Below are positions 1 to 6,753 of a stretch of 33,211 nucleotides of DNA, piece by piece. Every line of letters begins with the position of its first letter. Within the stretch, counting starts at the first letter, position 1. The notes below the pieces were generated by a model, which made no database searches, had not been told where the DNA came from, and was given only the letters and a program-made list of their open reading frames with translations. The position numbers and the translations under genes were made by a program. Origin of the DNA: Nitrospirota bacterium (GTDB lineage: Bacteria > Nitrospirota > Thermodesulfovibrionia > Thermodesulfovibrionales > JdFR-85); NCBI GenBank assembly GCA_013152195.1, contig JAADGU010000072.1, positions 1-33,211 on the forward strand, written 5' to 3'.

Positions 1-362
1 TTACCGGCGGGGCAGTTAATGACCCCAGGGTTACCATAGAGATTGCTGATGTGGCGTCACTGATCCGCAAGGCTGCAATGAACGGCGGAGATGCTCGGTT
101 TGATGCCATTATTCTTGACCTCTATGAGGGGCCGTTTGAGGCTGCCAGGGAAAGAAGTGACTATCTATACGGAGAGACTGCCCTGGCTATGAGCGGATCA
201 GCCCTGATGCCCGGAGGTGTGTTTGCCGTCTGGTCTGAAGACCCGGATAAGGCTTTTGAGAGGCGGATTGTCCGTGCCGGGTTTACCTTTAAGCGCCATC
301 GGCCGGGCAGGGGGAGCAGGCATGTTGTGTATATTGCAACAAAATCCGGTTCTTCTCCGTGA
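1..362 (+). CDS. Spermidine-synthase-like SAM-binding protein, C-terminal part (5' end outside window)
   Basis: The reading frame is open from the first complete codon at position 3, so the gene begins upstream of the window and only about 119 residues are visible. The fragment has the second half of a Rossmann-type methyltransferase/spermidine synthase fold: a DPRV strand, the acidic segment AIILDLYEGP, and the pattern GGVFAVWSEDP followed by a basic C-terminus. The complete protein on the opposite strand at 1557-2246 shares the same landmarks (DSRV, AILLDVDNGP, GVLAVWSAAPDRAF), so the two are paralogues. Whether it makes a polyamine or methylates a substrate cannot be told from this piece; the family is often annotated as spermidine synthase without evidence of activity. 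Confidence 0.75.
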   Translation, partial: TGGAVNDPRVTIEIADVASLIRKAAMNGGDARFDAIILDLYEGPFEAARERSDYLYGETALAMSGSALMPGGVFAVWSEDPDKAFERRIVRAGFTFKRHRPGRGSRHVVYIATKSGSSP

Positions 363-450
363 AGGGATTAGCTATATTTAGCTGCATTGTAGTAAACTTA
401 CGGTCAAGTTTAGCAGATTAATGAAAAATACACTTGTGAAGGAGTTAAAA

Positions 451-779
451 ATGGCAGAAGCAAAGGGATTGAATAAACCGGTAAAGCTGAAAAATGATTT
501 GGCTGGTCTTCTGGGAGCAACCGAGCTTCCCAGAACAGAGATAACCAAAAAACTATGGGAGTATATTAAGGCAAATAAACTTCAGACAAAGACTGAAAAT
601 GGAAAGCCTGAGAATGCAGGCAAGTTCATTGTGGCTGATGCCAAGTTGCTTCCGATCTTCAAAAACACAAAATCCAAAAGCAAATCAGGCAAGGTCACTG
701 ACCTCTCACAAAGCTGAAAGAGGGCCAGACAATCGACATGATGCAGATGGCTGCTATTGTTGGTGCAAATATAGAATAA
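451..779 (+). CDS. SWIB/MDM2-domain protein, reading frame broken near its 3' end
   Basis: A small SWIB (BAF60b-type) domain protein. The core pattern LPRTEITKKLWEYIKANKLQ is plain, followed by the usual region ending in LPIF. The start at 451 is chosen because AAGGAG lies six bases upstream; an ATG at 421 is in frame but has no such site. The frame ends early at 717, yet the domain's C-terminal helix continues in another frame as KLKEGQTIDMMQMAAIVGANIE to a stop at 777-779. Removing one doubled TC at about 703-707 joins both parts. SWIB domains are best known from eukaryotic chromatin proteins and chlamydial DNA-associated proteins; free-standing bacterial copies are presumed nucleoid-associated, but the role here is unknown. 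Confidence 0.75.
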
Positions 780-815
780 GAATAAGAAGCAGGTTAACAG
801 GCTGAAGGCTGAAGA

Positions 816-902
816 CTGAAGGGAAAGAATAATAACGTTCTGAAGGGCTTGATTACAGCACTAAGTGCTGTCTGATTTACTTCAGCCTTTAGCCTTCAGC
901 CT
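816..902 (+). repeat. 87-bp direct repeat, first copy (second at 1460-1546)
   Basis: The two 87-bp stretches differ at only two positions (G845 versus A1489, A879 versus G1523). They flank the segment holding the intact S23/IVP gene. Each starts in CTGAAGGG, contains a decayed S23 3' end, and finishes in the TTCAGCC heptamers. Confidence 0.85.
837..875 (+). pseudogene. Decayed 3' end of an S23/IVP four-helix-bundle gene (copy A)
   Basis: Reading from 837 gives VLKGLITALSAV and a TGA stop. The intact gene at 985-1341 ends VLNGLIKALSDT and TGA. The match extends to the DNA (GGCTTGATTA and CTAAGTG are shared exactly). Nothing of the upstream gene body remains; the sequence before it is the heptamer arm. 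Confidence 0.65.
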
Positions 903-950
903 TTAGCCTTCAGCCTTCAGCCTTCAGCCTTCAGCCTTCAGCCTTCAGCC
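881..950. repeat. Tandem heptamer array, ten TTCAGCC/TTTAGCC units
   Basis: Ten consecutive 7-bp units start at 881. Units 2 and 4 are TTTAGCC; the other eight are TTCAGCC, with six identical units in a row from 909. There are no spacers, so this is a simple tandem repeat and not a CRISPR array. It lies just upstream of the S23/IVP gene and is the reverse complement of the GGCTGAA units downstream of that gene. Confidence 0.9.
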
Positions 951-962
951 TTAAGTCTCTAT

Positions 963-1356
963 CCTATCAACTTAACTAAAAAAAATGCGTGATCACACAA
1001 AACTTAGGGCCTTTGAGTTGGCTGATGAGGTAGCGCTATTAGTTTATCGGTTCACAGCAAGTTTTCCAAGAGAAGAACTATATGGGTTGACTTCTCAAAT
1101 GAGGCGGGCAGCGGTTTCTATTCCTTCTAACATTGTAGAAGGTTGTGCTCGTGAAAGCCAGGCAGATTACCTTAGATTCCTTAATATTGCCTTCGGATCA
1201 TTAAGAGAACTGCGCTATCAGCTAAGTTTATCGAAGCGCCTGGGCTTCTTTCACAATCAGGATTTTTCCCTGATTGAGCCAAAGATTATTGAGACGGAAA
1301 AGGTTCTTAATGGCTTGATTAAAGCGCTAAGTGATACTTGAGTAAAGGTTGATAGG
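963..1356. mobile_element. Candidate S23/IVP cassette bounded by a 9-bp inverted repeat
   Basis: CCTATCAAC (963-971) and GTTGATAGG (1348-1356) are exact reverse complements enclosing only the S23/IVP gene. Outside them the left flank is TTCAGCC units and the right flank GGCTGAA units, so a transcript could close into a long stem with the gene in the loop. That resembles IVS elements in 23S rRNA. Mobility is inferred from the inverted ends and the three decayed neighbouring copies; no transposase is present. Confidence 0.45.
985..1341 (+). CDS. Four-helix-bundle protein, S23 / 23S rRNA intervening-sequence family
   Basis: A complete 118-residue member of the four-helix-bundle family found inside 23S rRNA intervening sequences of Leptospira and Coxiella and as free-standing genes elsewhere. 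Landmarks are the N-terminal LRAFELADEVALLVY, the central QMRRAAVSIPSNIVEGCARES (residues about 39-58), SLRELRYQLSLSKRLG, and the final helix with EKVLNGLIKAL. The molecular role of the family is unresolved; related Avd proteins serve diversity-generating retroelements. No clear ribosome-binding site precedes the ATG, only an A-run. The gene is bracketed by an exact 9-bp inverted repeat (CCTATCAAC at 963-971, GTTGATAGG at 1348-1356) and, outside that, by complementary heptamer arms. No rRNA gene is nearby. Confidence 0.85.
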   Translation: MRDHTKLRAFELADEVALLVYRFTASFPREELYGLTSQMRRAAVSIPSNIVEGCARESQADYLRFLNIAFGSLRELRYQLSLSKRLGFFHNQDFSLIEPKIIETEKVLNGLIKALSDT

Positions 1357-1433
1357 CTGAAGGCTGAAGACTGAAGGAAAAGAAAAAGACAATAAGGTTT
1401 TGAATGATTTGCTTCGGCCTTCGGTCTTCAGTC
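1355..1433. repeat. Heptamer-arm repeat, copy B, with S23 gene remnant
   Basis: GGCTGAAGGCTGAAGACTGAAGG at 1355-1377 matches the left arm of copy A. It is followed by a degenerate right arm (CTTCGGCCTTCGGTCTTCAGTC). Between them, 1391-1411 reads NKVLNDL, which resembles the EKVLNGL segment of the intact gene; the copy is more decayed than A or C. Confidence 0.7.
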
Positions 1434-1459
1434 TAAATACTTGAACAAAGGTTACCAGG

Positions 1460-1546
1460 CTGAAGGGAAAGAATAATAACGTTCTGAAAGGCTTGATTAC
1501 AGCACTAAGTGCTGTCTGATTTGCTTCAGCCTTTAGCCTTCAGCCT
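1460..1546 (+). repeat. 87-bp direct repeat, second copy; heptamer repeat copy C
   Basis: Nearly identical to 816-902 (85 of 87 positions). It holds the same S23 remnant, VLKGLITALSAV then TGA, at 1481-1519, and ends in TTCAGCCTTTAGCCTTCAGCC. The junction sequence AAAGGTTACCAGGCTGAAGG resembles the boundary after the intact gene (AAAGGTTGATAGGCTGAAGG), so each unit shares a common edge. Confidence 0.85.
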
Positions 1547-1556
1547 AAACACCTGC

Positions 1557-2246
1557 TCAGTCGCAGTTTCCAGAACCGCGTACGGCAATCCAGATTGTAT
1601 GACGCCCGCCACCGCGGGAGCCGCGGGCCCTTACACTGACCTCATCTACATCAAAGCCCGACCTGCGAAGACGTCTTGCAAAGGCACGGTCCGGGGCTGC
1701 TGACCATACAGCAAGCACTCCCTCGGGCCGAAGTGCTGCAAAGGATGTCTCAAGCCCGGCCTGTGAATATAGCCGGTCATTGCCCTCACGTGTCAGTCCC
1801 TCAGGTCCGTTGTCCACGTCCAGCAGAATAGCATCATATGCCCTCTTTTTCTGTTTCAGCACCTGTCCCACGTCAGTTTCGCTTACAGTGACCCTGCTGT
1901 CCTGAAGAGGGTTACCGGACAGTCCGGCAAGGGGTCCCCTGTTCCACTTCACTACTGCGGGTACTAATTCAGATACAACAATACGGGCACCAGGGCTGAG
2001 ACATTTAAGCGACGATGCCAATGTAAACCCCATGCCAAGCCCCCCTATCAGTATCCGGGGACTGCCGTGTCCTGAAATCCTTTCACAGGCAAGCTCGGCC
2101 AGTGCTTCCTCTGATCCATGAGAGCGGCTGTTCATAAGCTCATGACCGTTCACCCTGATCGAAAATTCTTCACCGCGCCTGTACAGGCAAATCTCCCCAC
2201 CGTCTCCGGGGACCTGTGCGCATTCGAGCCGTTCCCATGGGATCAT
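1557..2246 (-). CDS. Spermidine-synthase-like SAM-dependent methyltransferase-fold protein
   Basis: A complete 229-residue protein with the glycine-rich SAM-binding loop GGLGMGFTLAS (residues about 68-78), the acidic strand-2 end VVSELVPAVV, and the motif AILLDVDNGPEGL typical of the spermidine synthase superfamily, then GVLAVWSAAPDRAF. It lacks the N-terminal beta-hairpin domain of true spermidine synthases and is shorter, so polyamine synthesis is doubtful. GAGG lies upstream of the ATG. It is last in a minus-strand run after the parvulin and zinc-ribbon genes, with a 26-base gap from the latter. Its stop lies just beyond the copy C repeat. The partial gene at the window start is a paralogue on the opposite strand. 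Confidence 0.75.
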   Translation of the reverse strand: MIPWERLECAQVPGDGGEICLYRRGEEFSIRVNGHELMNSRSHGSEEALAELACERISGHGSPRILIGGLGMGFTLASSLKCLSPGARIVVSELVPAVVKWNRGPLAGLSGNPLQDSRVTVSETDVGQVLKQKKRAYDAILLDVDNGPEGLTREGNDRLYSQAGLETSFAALRPEGVLAVWSAAPDRAFARRLRRSGFDVDEVSVRARGSRGGGRHTIWIAVRGSGNCD

Positions 2247-2272
2247 AAACGCCTCATCTCTCTTTTTCCATG

Positions 2273-2506
2273 CTAATCAACTTCTATAACCAGACCGCAG
2301 TCTTCGCATCTGTATCTTGCCCTTCCAGTCTCTTCCGCTGTAACTTCTTCAAAATCAACCCGCTTACTGCCGTTTATTTCATAACATTCAGGACAATAAC
2401 CCCCTCCGAGTTCATCGGCCTTTATCGTCAAATGGCAGTGCCGGCAGCGCAGCACGTTCTTTTTGTCAGTCAATAGTTCGAGAATGGTGTGTTTGCAGGA
2501 AGACAC
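2273..2506 (-). CDS. Small zinc-ribbon protein (two CxxC pairs), GTG start
   Basis: A 77-residue protein with two treble-clef-like pairs: CRHC and CPEC around residues 21-41, then CEDC near the C-terminus (RYRCEDCGLVIEVD). An extra N-terminal Cys-His (SSCKH) may be structural. The only sensible start is a GTG eight bases after the stop of the parvulin gene, with a purine-rich GCAGAGGG before it, which suggests co-translation. No enzymatic motif is visible. Zinc ribbons this small usually bind nucleic acid or protein; the function is unknown. Confidence 0.65.
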   Translation of the reverse strand: MSSCKHTILELLTDKKNVLRCRHCHLTIKADELGGGYCPECYEINGSKRVDFEEVTAEETGRARYRCEDCGLVIEVD

Positions 2507-2514
2507 AATGACTT

Positions 2515-2793
2515 TTACCCTCTGCTCGTAATTTTAATAAGGTGATAGCCAAACTGGGTCTTGACCGGGCCGTGTACTTTTCCAACTTCCTTGCTGAATA
2601 CGACTTCATCAAATTCCTTCACCATCTGTCCGGGTGAAAATTCACCCAGCTCTCCGCCTCGTTGCCCTGAAGTGCACTGGGAATGCTCCTTTGCCATTTG
2701 GGCAAAATCAGCTCCCTCTTCAATCTGTTTCCTGATGTTTGAGCATTCTTCCTCACTCTTTACCAGAATGTGACTTGCAGCAGCTTTAGCCAT
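2515..2793 (-). CDS. ppiC: Parvulin-type peptidyl-prolyl cis-trans isomerase (PpiC-like)
   Basis: A 92-residue single-domain parvulin. The family pattern is complete: ASHILVKSEEE at the N-terminus, GADFAQMAKEHSQC, the loop GGELGEFSPGQMVKEFDEVVFS, and the end VKTQFGYHLIKI. The two buried histidines of parvulins are present, in SHIL and YHLIKI. There is no signal peptide, so it should be cytoplasmic like E. coli PpiC rather than a periplasmic SurA or PrsA. AGGAGG precedes the ATG with good spacing. It is first of a minus-strand group with the zinc-ribbon protein and the methyltransferase-like protein. Confidence 0.88.
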   Translation of the reverse strand: MAKAAASHILVKSEEECSNIRKQIEEGADFAQMAKEHSQCTSGQRGGELGEFSPGQMVKEFDEVVFSKEVGKVHGPVKTQFGYHLIKITSRG

Positions 2794-2995
2794 TGTTGCC
2801 TCCTTTTACCAGTGATTTTGCTGATTAGAGTCTCTTGATGAATTCAAACAGTTATTGTTATGTCTTTTCCAGAAAGCCTTCAGAACATCGTTTTTTCAAG
2901 AAGAATTCCTGACTCCCCAATGCGTTAGGGATTGCGGGAATGGCATGTTTTTGAGTATTTGTGTTGTTTATGCACAGACGATACTGAGTATTTAA

Positions 2996-3277
2996 TCATA
3001 TTGCCCGTTTTATTGCACTTATCACGATTTTACCTTCTACGAGCAGTTCTTTCCTGTTCTTTGTGAGCTTTTTTACCCTGTCTTCAACCTTCAGTGCAAG
3101 GCCTTTGTCCCCTATCTTCTTCTTTAAGACCAGCTGCAGAGGAGCCTTTCCTCTTAAATATTTCGAGCCCCGGCTGCCGCCCTTATGCTCTTTGAACCTT
3201 CTCTTCACGTCAGTGGTTATCCCCGTATACAAGCTGCCGTCCCTGCACCTTATTAAATATAAAAACCATATCTCCAT
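2996..3277 (-). CDS. GIY-YIG nuclease-domain protein (UPF0213/YhbQ type)
   Basis: A 93-residue single GIY-YIG domain. The signature is near the N-terminus as YLIRCRDGSLYTGIT, followed by the conserved arginine helix DVKRRFKEH, the GSKYLRG loop, and a glutamate in KVEDRVKKL where the metal-binding residue sits in the family. Its length matches YhbQ-like proteins, which are stand-alone and whose role is unsettled (proposed DNA repair or structure-specific cleavage). It stands alone, about 200 bases from each neighbour, with no strong ribosome-binding site. The family spreads readily between genomes. Confidence 0.85.
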   Translation of the reverse strand: MEIWFLYLIRCRDGSLYTGITTDVKRRFKEHKGGSRGSKYLRGKAPLQLVLKKKIGDKGLALKVEDRVKKLTKNRKELLVEGKIVISAIKRAI

Positions 3278-3473
3278 TTAGTGTGTGCCTCTCGATACCT
3301 TCACGGTGCAAAGTAACTACAGCAGAAAGTGTTATGATAATTATAACTTGACGTGCACTGAATAATAAAGGAAGAAGTCTGGACAGATAAGCTGTTTCTG
3401 TAAAGAAAGCGCAATTGGTCAGGTACTGACAAGTACAATCGAGGATTTTAGCACATAGTAATTTTATAAAGTG

Positions 3474-3668
3474 TCAACTGCATATCTCTTTGACCCGCCC
3501 CACCTCTCCGCTATCCAATCTTACTTTTATTCCATGAGGATGTGAAGGAGAATTTGTCAGGATATCCCTGACAACTCCCTCGGTTAATTTGCCGCTTTTC
3601 TGGTCTTGCTTTAGTACTATCCTGACTCTGATGCCTTGCGTTATTTCCAATCTTTTTTTCCCATCCAT
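3474..3668 (-). CDS. ywbE: YwbE family protein (DUF2196)
   Basis: A 64-residue protein that matches the YwbE family along its length: GIRVRIVLKQDQKSGKLTEG, then VRDILTNSPSHPHGIKV and RLDSGEVGRVKEI. The fold is expected to be a small beta barrel with KOW/SH3-like character, but no function is established. The start is the ATG of MDGKKR; AGGAGGT lies 14 bases upstream, which is longer than usual. The gene follows the ABC-F ATPase on the same strand after about 120 bases and may be co-transcribed. Confidence 0.85.
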   Translation of the reverse strand: MDGKKRLEITQGIRVRIVLKQDQKSGKLTEGVVRDILTNSPSHPHGIKVRLDSGEVGRVKEICS

Positions 3669-3788
3669 AATAATGTTTTCTGACCTCCTCTGATTTTTTT
3701 ACAATATGTCTGGTGGCACACATTTGTCCAGGGTCAACAGGGGTGGCAAACACCACAAGGTCTGACACACTGGATACTGCTGTGTATT

Positions 3789-5681
3789 TCATGCGGACTC
3801 TTTCAATTTCTGTTCAAGCAGGGCCCAGCGTTCATAAGCGCCTGAAATATCTTTCTCCAGCTTTTCGATCATTGCTTTTGCTTCAGCAATTCTGACTCCA
3901 TCTCCTCTGTAAAATTCAGGATCTGCAAATTTTCTGTAAAACACGGCATGCTCTGCCTCCATTGATTCAATCATGCCCGGGAGTTCTTCTATCTCCCTCT
4001 TTTCTTTAAAGCTTAGCTTGCGGGGTCCCTCCTTTTTTTGACGGGGCTTTTTTCTGCCCGGGACCTTCTCTTTCTGGTTTACGGCTTCGGGTACGCGCTG
4101 TCTCAGCCAGTCATCATATCCGCCGACATATTCGCCAATCCTGCCCCCGCCTTCGCAAACGATTGTACTTGTTACAATGTTGTTCAGAAATTCCCGGTCA
4201 TGGCTCACCAGCAGGACCGTGCCTTTATATTCCATCAGCATCTCTTCAAGAAGCTCAAGCGTGTCTATATCGAGATCGTTTGTCGGCTCATCCATGACGA
4301 TTACATTTGAGGGCCGTGTAAAAAGCTTTGCGAGCAGAAGCCGGTTGCGTTCTCCGCCGGACAGGACCTTTACAGACATTCTGGCACGATCCGGCGGAAA
4401 GAGAAAGTCCTGTAGATAGCCGATTACATGTTTTTTAATGCCGTTTACAGTAACGTACTCACCGTCAGCCACATTTTCCACTACCGATTTTTCGTCATCC
4501 AACTGTGCACGGTGCTGATCAAAGTATGCAACTTCAAGTTTTGCTCCCATGCGGACAGAACCCTCGTGCTGTTCCATGTTGCCGAGAAGGATGTTTATCA
4601 GGGTAGTCTTTCCCGAGCCGTTGGGTCCGATTATTCCTATCTTGTCGCCCCTCATAATTACCGTTGAGAAATTATCTATGAGTTTCCACCCCTCAAATGT
4701 ACAGCCAATCCCCTTTGCCTCAAGCACAAGCTTCCCGGATTTTTCAGCTTCGTTAAAATTCATCCTGGCGCTTCCGGACAATTCACGCCTTCTGCTCCTC
4801 TCTCTTCGCATCTCTTTCAATTCCCGTACCCGGCCTTCATTCCGGGTGCGGCGGGCCTTGATGCCCTGACGGACCCATGCCTCTTCCTGTGCAAGCTTTT
4901 TATCAAAAAGCGCATTATTGGTGGCCTCGGCATCCAGCAGTGCCTGTTTTCTTTTAAGATAGGTTGCGTAGTCACCGGGCCAGTCGGTTATCCTGCCGCG
5001 GTCAAGCTCAATTATACGGGTTGCAAGGGACTGGAGGAATTTACGGTCATGAGTTATGAAGAGGATGGCCCCCTTGTAGGCGCTTAAAAATTGCTCAAGC
5101 CACGTGATTGATTCAATATCGAGATGGTTCGTTGGTTCGTCAAGCACTAAAAGGTCCGGCTCACTTACAAGGGCCCTGGCAAGGAGAACTCTTCTTTTCT
5201 GTCCCCCTGACAGTTCGGCAACAGATGCATCGGCATTCAGCTTAAGCATCGAGAGCACAGTCTCTACCCTCTGCTCTGAATGCCAGCCTCCTTCAGATTC
5301 TATCTCGTGCTGCAGCCTCTCAAGTCTTGAGAGTGCCCCTTTGTTATGGTCAGATGACAGTTGGTGACTTATCAGGTGGTATTCAGAGATCAAGCCGACT
5401 ATCTTTCCAAGCCCTTCTGAAACCACATCAAATACCGGACCGCTGAGGTCATGTGGAACTTCCTGGGGGAGTGAGGCAATGCGCAGTCCCTGGGAATATA
5501 TAACCTCACCGGCGTCAGGAAGAATCTCTCCGCTGATTATCTTGACAAGGGTGGTTTTCCCTGTACCGTTCCTGCCGACCAGGCAGACACGCTCCCCAGC
5601 CTCCACATTAAGTGTAACCCCGTCAATCAACTCAGGGCCGCCAAATGCTATCTTTATATCCTGCAGACTTATTATTGCCAA
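3789..5681 (-). CDS. uup: ABC-F family ATPase, Uup type
   Basis: A 630-residue protein with two ATP-binding cassettes and no membrane segments, the ABC-F arrangement. The first cassette has Walker A GRNGTGKTT (residues 36-44), signature LSGGQKRR and Walker B LLVLDEPTNHLD. The second has GPNGSGKTT, LSGGERNR and VIVMDEPTNDLD. The linker between them is rich in Arg and Glu, as in ABC-F proteins that act in the ribosomal E site. The C-terminus carries the lysine-rich stretch and coiled coil (LSFKEKREIEELPGMIESMEAE) that separates Uup from EttA. Uup influences transposon precise excision and ribosome function. It lies 16 bases after greB on the same strand, so the two are probably one transcript. 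Confidence 0.9.
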   Translation of the reverse strand: MAIISLQDIKIAFGGPELIDGVTLNVEAGERVCLVGRNGTGKTTLVKIISGEILPDAGEVIYSQGLRIASLPQEVPHDLSGPVFDVVSEGLGKIVGLISEYHLISHQLSSDHNKGALSRLERLQHEIESEGGWHSEQRVETVLSMLKLNADASVAELSGGQKRRVLLARALVSEPDLLVLDEPTNHLDIESITWLEQFLSAYKGAILFITHDRKFLQSLATRIIELDRGRITDWPGDYATYLKRKQALLDAEATNNALFDKKLAQEEAWVRQGIKARRTRNEGRVRELKEMRRERSRRRELSGSARMNFNEAEKSGKLVLEAKGIGCTFEGWKLIDNFSTVIMRGDKIGIIGPNGSGKTTLINILLGNMEQHEGSVRMGAKLEVAYFDQHRAQLDDEKSVVENVADGEYVTVNGIKKHVIGYLQDFLFPPDRARMSVKVLSGGERNRLLLAKLFTRPSNVIVMDEPTNDLDIDTLELLEEMLMEYKGTVLLVSHDREFLNNIVTSTIVCEGGGRIGEYVGGYDDWLRQRVPEAVNQKEKVPGRKKPRQKKEGPRKLSFKEKREIEELPGMIESMEAEHAVFYRKFADPEFYRGDGVRIAEAKAMIEKLEKDISGAYERWALLEQKLKESA

Positions 5682-5697
5682 GTATTACCTCCAGTAA

Positions 5698-6195
5698 TTA
5701 AAACGGATAATGAATGGATACTACAATAAAGGTGGTTTTGCCGTTTGGTCTGCTCACAACTACTTCATCATCCTTTTTTTTGCCCAACAATGCCTTTGCC
5801 ATAGGTGAATCGATGCTGATATAGTTCCTGGCAGAATCAAATTCGTCACGACCAACTATCCGGTACTTATACTCATTCCCGTTATCATCCTTCAGTTCAA
5901 CCCAGGCGCCGAAGAATATTTTTGTAGTCTCTTTCGCCGGTCTGTCCACAATTTTCAGTTCGTTCAATCGCTGCTGAAGAAACCGCATACGGGAATCGAT
6001 CTGCCTTAACTGCTTCTTTCCATATATATATTCTGCATTCTCAGAGCGGTCACCCATTGCGGCAGCATCGGCAACCGCCTGAGTAACCTTGGGGCGTTTA
6101 ATCTTCCATAGATAGTTGAATTCCTCACGCAGGCGCTTATGTCCCTCGGGAGTTATATAAGGTGAAAGGTTTGATTTAGTTGATGGTATTCTCAT
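5698..6195 (-). CDS. greB: Transcription elongation factor GreB
   Basis: A 165-residue GreA/GreB family protein. The N-terminal coiled coil begins ITPEGHKRLREEFNYLW and has the tip GDRSENAEYIYGKKQLRQID, with the acidic residues that reach into the RNA polymerase secondary channel to stimulate cleavage of backtracked RNA. The C-terminal FKBP-like domain follows (FFGAWVELKDDNG, ISIDSPMAKALLGKKKDDEV). YIYGKKQLRQIDSR and the basic patch favour GreB over GreA. A GGA-type ribosome-binding site (AAAAAGGA) precedes the ATG. It sits between yciH and uup on one strand. Confidence 0.92.
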   Translation of the reverse strand: MRIPSTKSNLSPYITPEGHKRLREEFNYLWKIKRPKVTQAVADAAAMGDRSENAEYIYGKKQLRQIDSRMRFLQQRLNELKIVDRPAKETTKIFFGAWVELKDDNGNEYKYRIVGRDEFDSARNYISIDSPMAKALLGKKKDDEVVVSRPNGKTTFIVVSIHYPF

Positions 6196-6225
6196 ATTTC
6201 CTTTTTAATTGTCTGTGCACTTGTC

Positions 6226-6567
6226 TCATCCCCCTGAGCGTTTCGGTTTATACCCCATTTTTTCAAGTACCGTCATTACAGCACCCCTCCGGTCGCCCTG
6301 AATCTCGAGGAGGTCATCCTTTATTGCCCCGCCTGTTCCGAGCCTGGACTTCAATTGTTTCAGCAGGTTCCTTAATTCTGCATTCTGCATTCGAAGGCCT
6401 TCAATAACTGTTACGGATTTTCCGCCTCTGTGTTTACGGTCAAGACGCACCCTGACTTTCTGCTTCCCGGGACTGAGCTGTTCCCCAGACACTTTAACCA
6501 CGGCCTTCTCTTTTCCAGGGACGACACTGTCAGTAGAGTAAACCAGCTTTGAATCATCCCGGGGCAT
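6226..6567 (-). CDS. yciH: SUI1/eIF1-family translation factor (YciH)
   Basis: A 113-residue SUI1-domain protein. After a short N-terminal tail with LVYSTDS, typical of YciH, the domain runs from VRVRLDRKHRGGKSVTVIEGL through LRNLLKQLKSRLGTGGAIKD to EIQGDRRGAVMTVLEKMGYK. The LGTGGAIKDD loop and the closing GDRR and GY are the most conserved family features. Bacterial YciH resembles eIF1 and can influence start-codon fidelity, but it is dispensable in E. coli. It lies 30 bases upstream of greB on the same strand, heading a yciH-greB-uup group concerned with transcription and translation. Confidence 0.9.
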   Translation of the reverse strand: MPRDDSKLVYSTDSVVPGKEKAVVKVSGEQLSPGKQKVRVRLDRKHRGGKSVTVIEGLRMQNAELRNLLKQLKSRLGTGGAIKDDLLEIQGDRRGAVMTVLEKMGYKPKRSGG

Positions 6568-6652
6568 CTCTTAGTTTATCATGCCGGAATGAATTATCTC
6601 CTGTTCCTGCTTTAATTCCTGCAAATCATGGCTCAACAAAGTATTATTATAG

Positions 6653-6658
6653 TATAAT
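6653..6658 (+). promoter_or_regulatory. Consensus -10 box TATAAT upstream of the AhpD-like gene
   Basis: TATAAT stands about 95 bases before the start codon at 6754 in an AT-rich stretch. No good -35 is visible at 16-18 bases, so this is a tentative promoter. Confidence 0.4.
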
Positions 6659-6703
6659 ATAAGAATATTGTTATATGTTGAGAACCTTAAATCCCTGAAC
6701 AGA

Positions 6704-6730
6704 AATCTCCAGCCTTTGGGCGGAGAGATT
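6704..6730 (+). promoter_or_regulatory. Leader hairpin before the AhpD-like selenoprotein gene
   Basis: AATCTC (6704-6709) pairs with GAGATT (6725-6730), with GCC/GGC able to pair inside. It is followed by CACTTTTTAA and then AAGGAGG. A hairpin with a short T run directly before a ribosome-binding site could act as an attenuator; that role is a guess. Confidence 0.3.
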
Positions 6731-6753
6731 CACTTTTTAAGGAGGAAAACAGA

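Larger units (their letters stand above)
800..950. repeat. Heptamer-arm repeat, copy A (inverted GGCTGAA / TTCAGCC)
   Basis: The left arm at 800-822 consists of GGCTGAAG units, one changed to GACTGAAG. The right arm is a run of TTCAGCC/TTTAGCC heptamers. The arms are reverse complements and could fold into a long hairpin. Between them lie a short inverted repeat (ACAGCAC at 855-861, GTGCTGT at 865-871) and a remnant of an S23-gene 3' end (837-875). Confidence 0.85.

Noticed and set aside
599-805. 68-codon plus-strand frame overlapping the SWIB gene, with CYCWC
   Set aside because: It is an off-frame reading of the SWIB 3' part; the true continuation is in a third frame ending at 779.
881-950. 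Array of ten short repeats that could be mistaken for a CRISPR array
   Set aside because: The units are 7 bp and contiguous with no spacers, and no cas genes are present.
985-1341. A nearby 23S rRNA containing this S23/IVP as an intervening sequence
   Set aside because: Neither flank resembles rRNA; both are heptamer repeats followed by protein-coding genes.
3511-3792. 93-codon minus-strand frame starting at an ATGA overlap with the uup stop
   Set aside because: Most of it overlaps ywbE in another frame, and it has no recognisable motif. Only its first 40 codons lie in the uup-ywbE gap, and their composition is not clearly coding.
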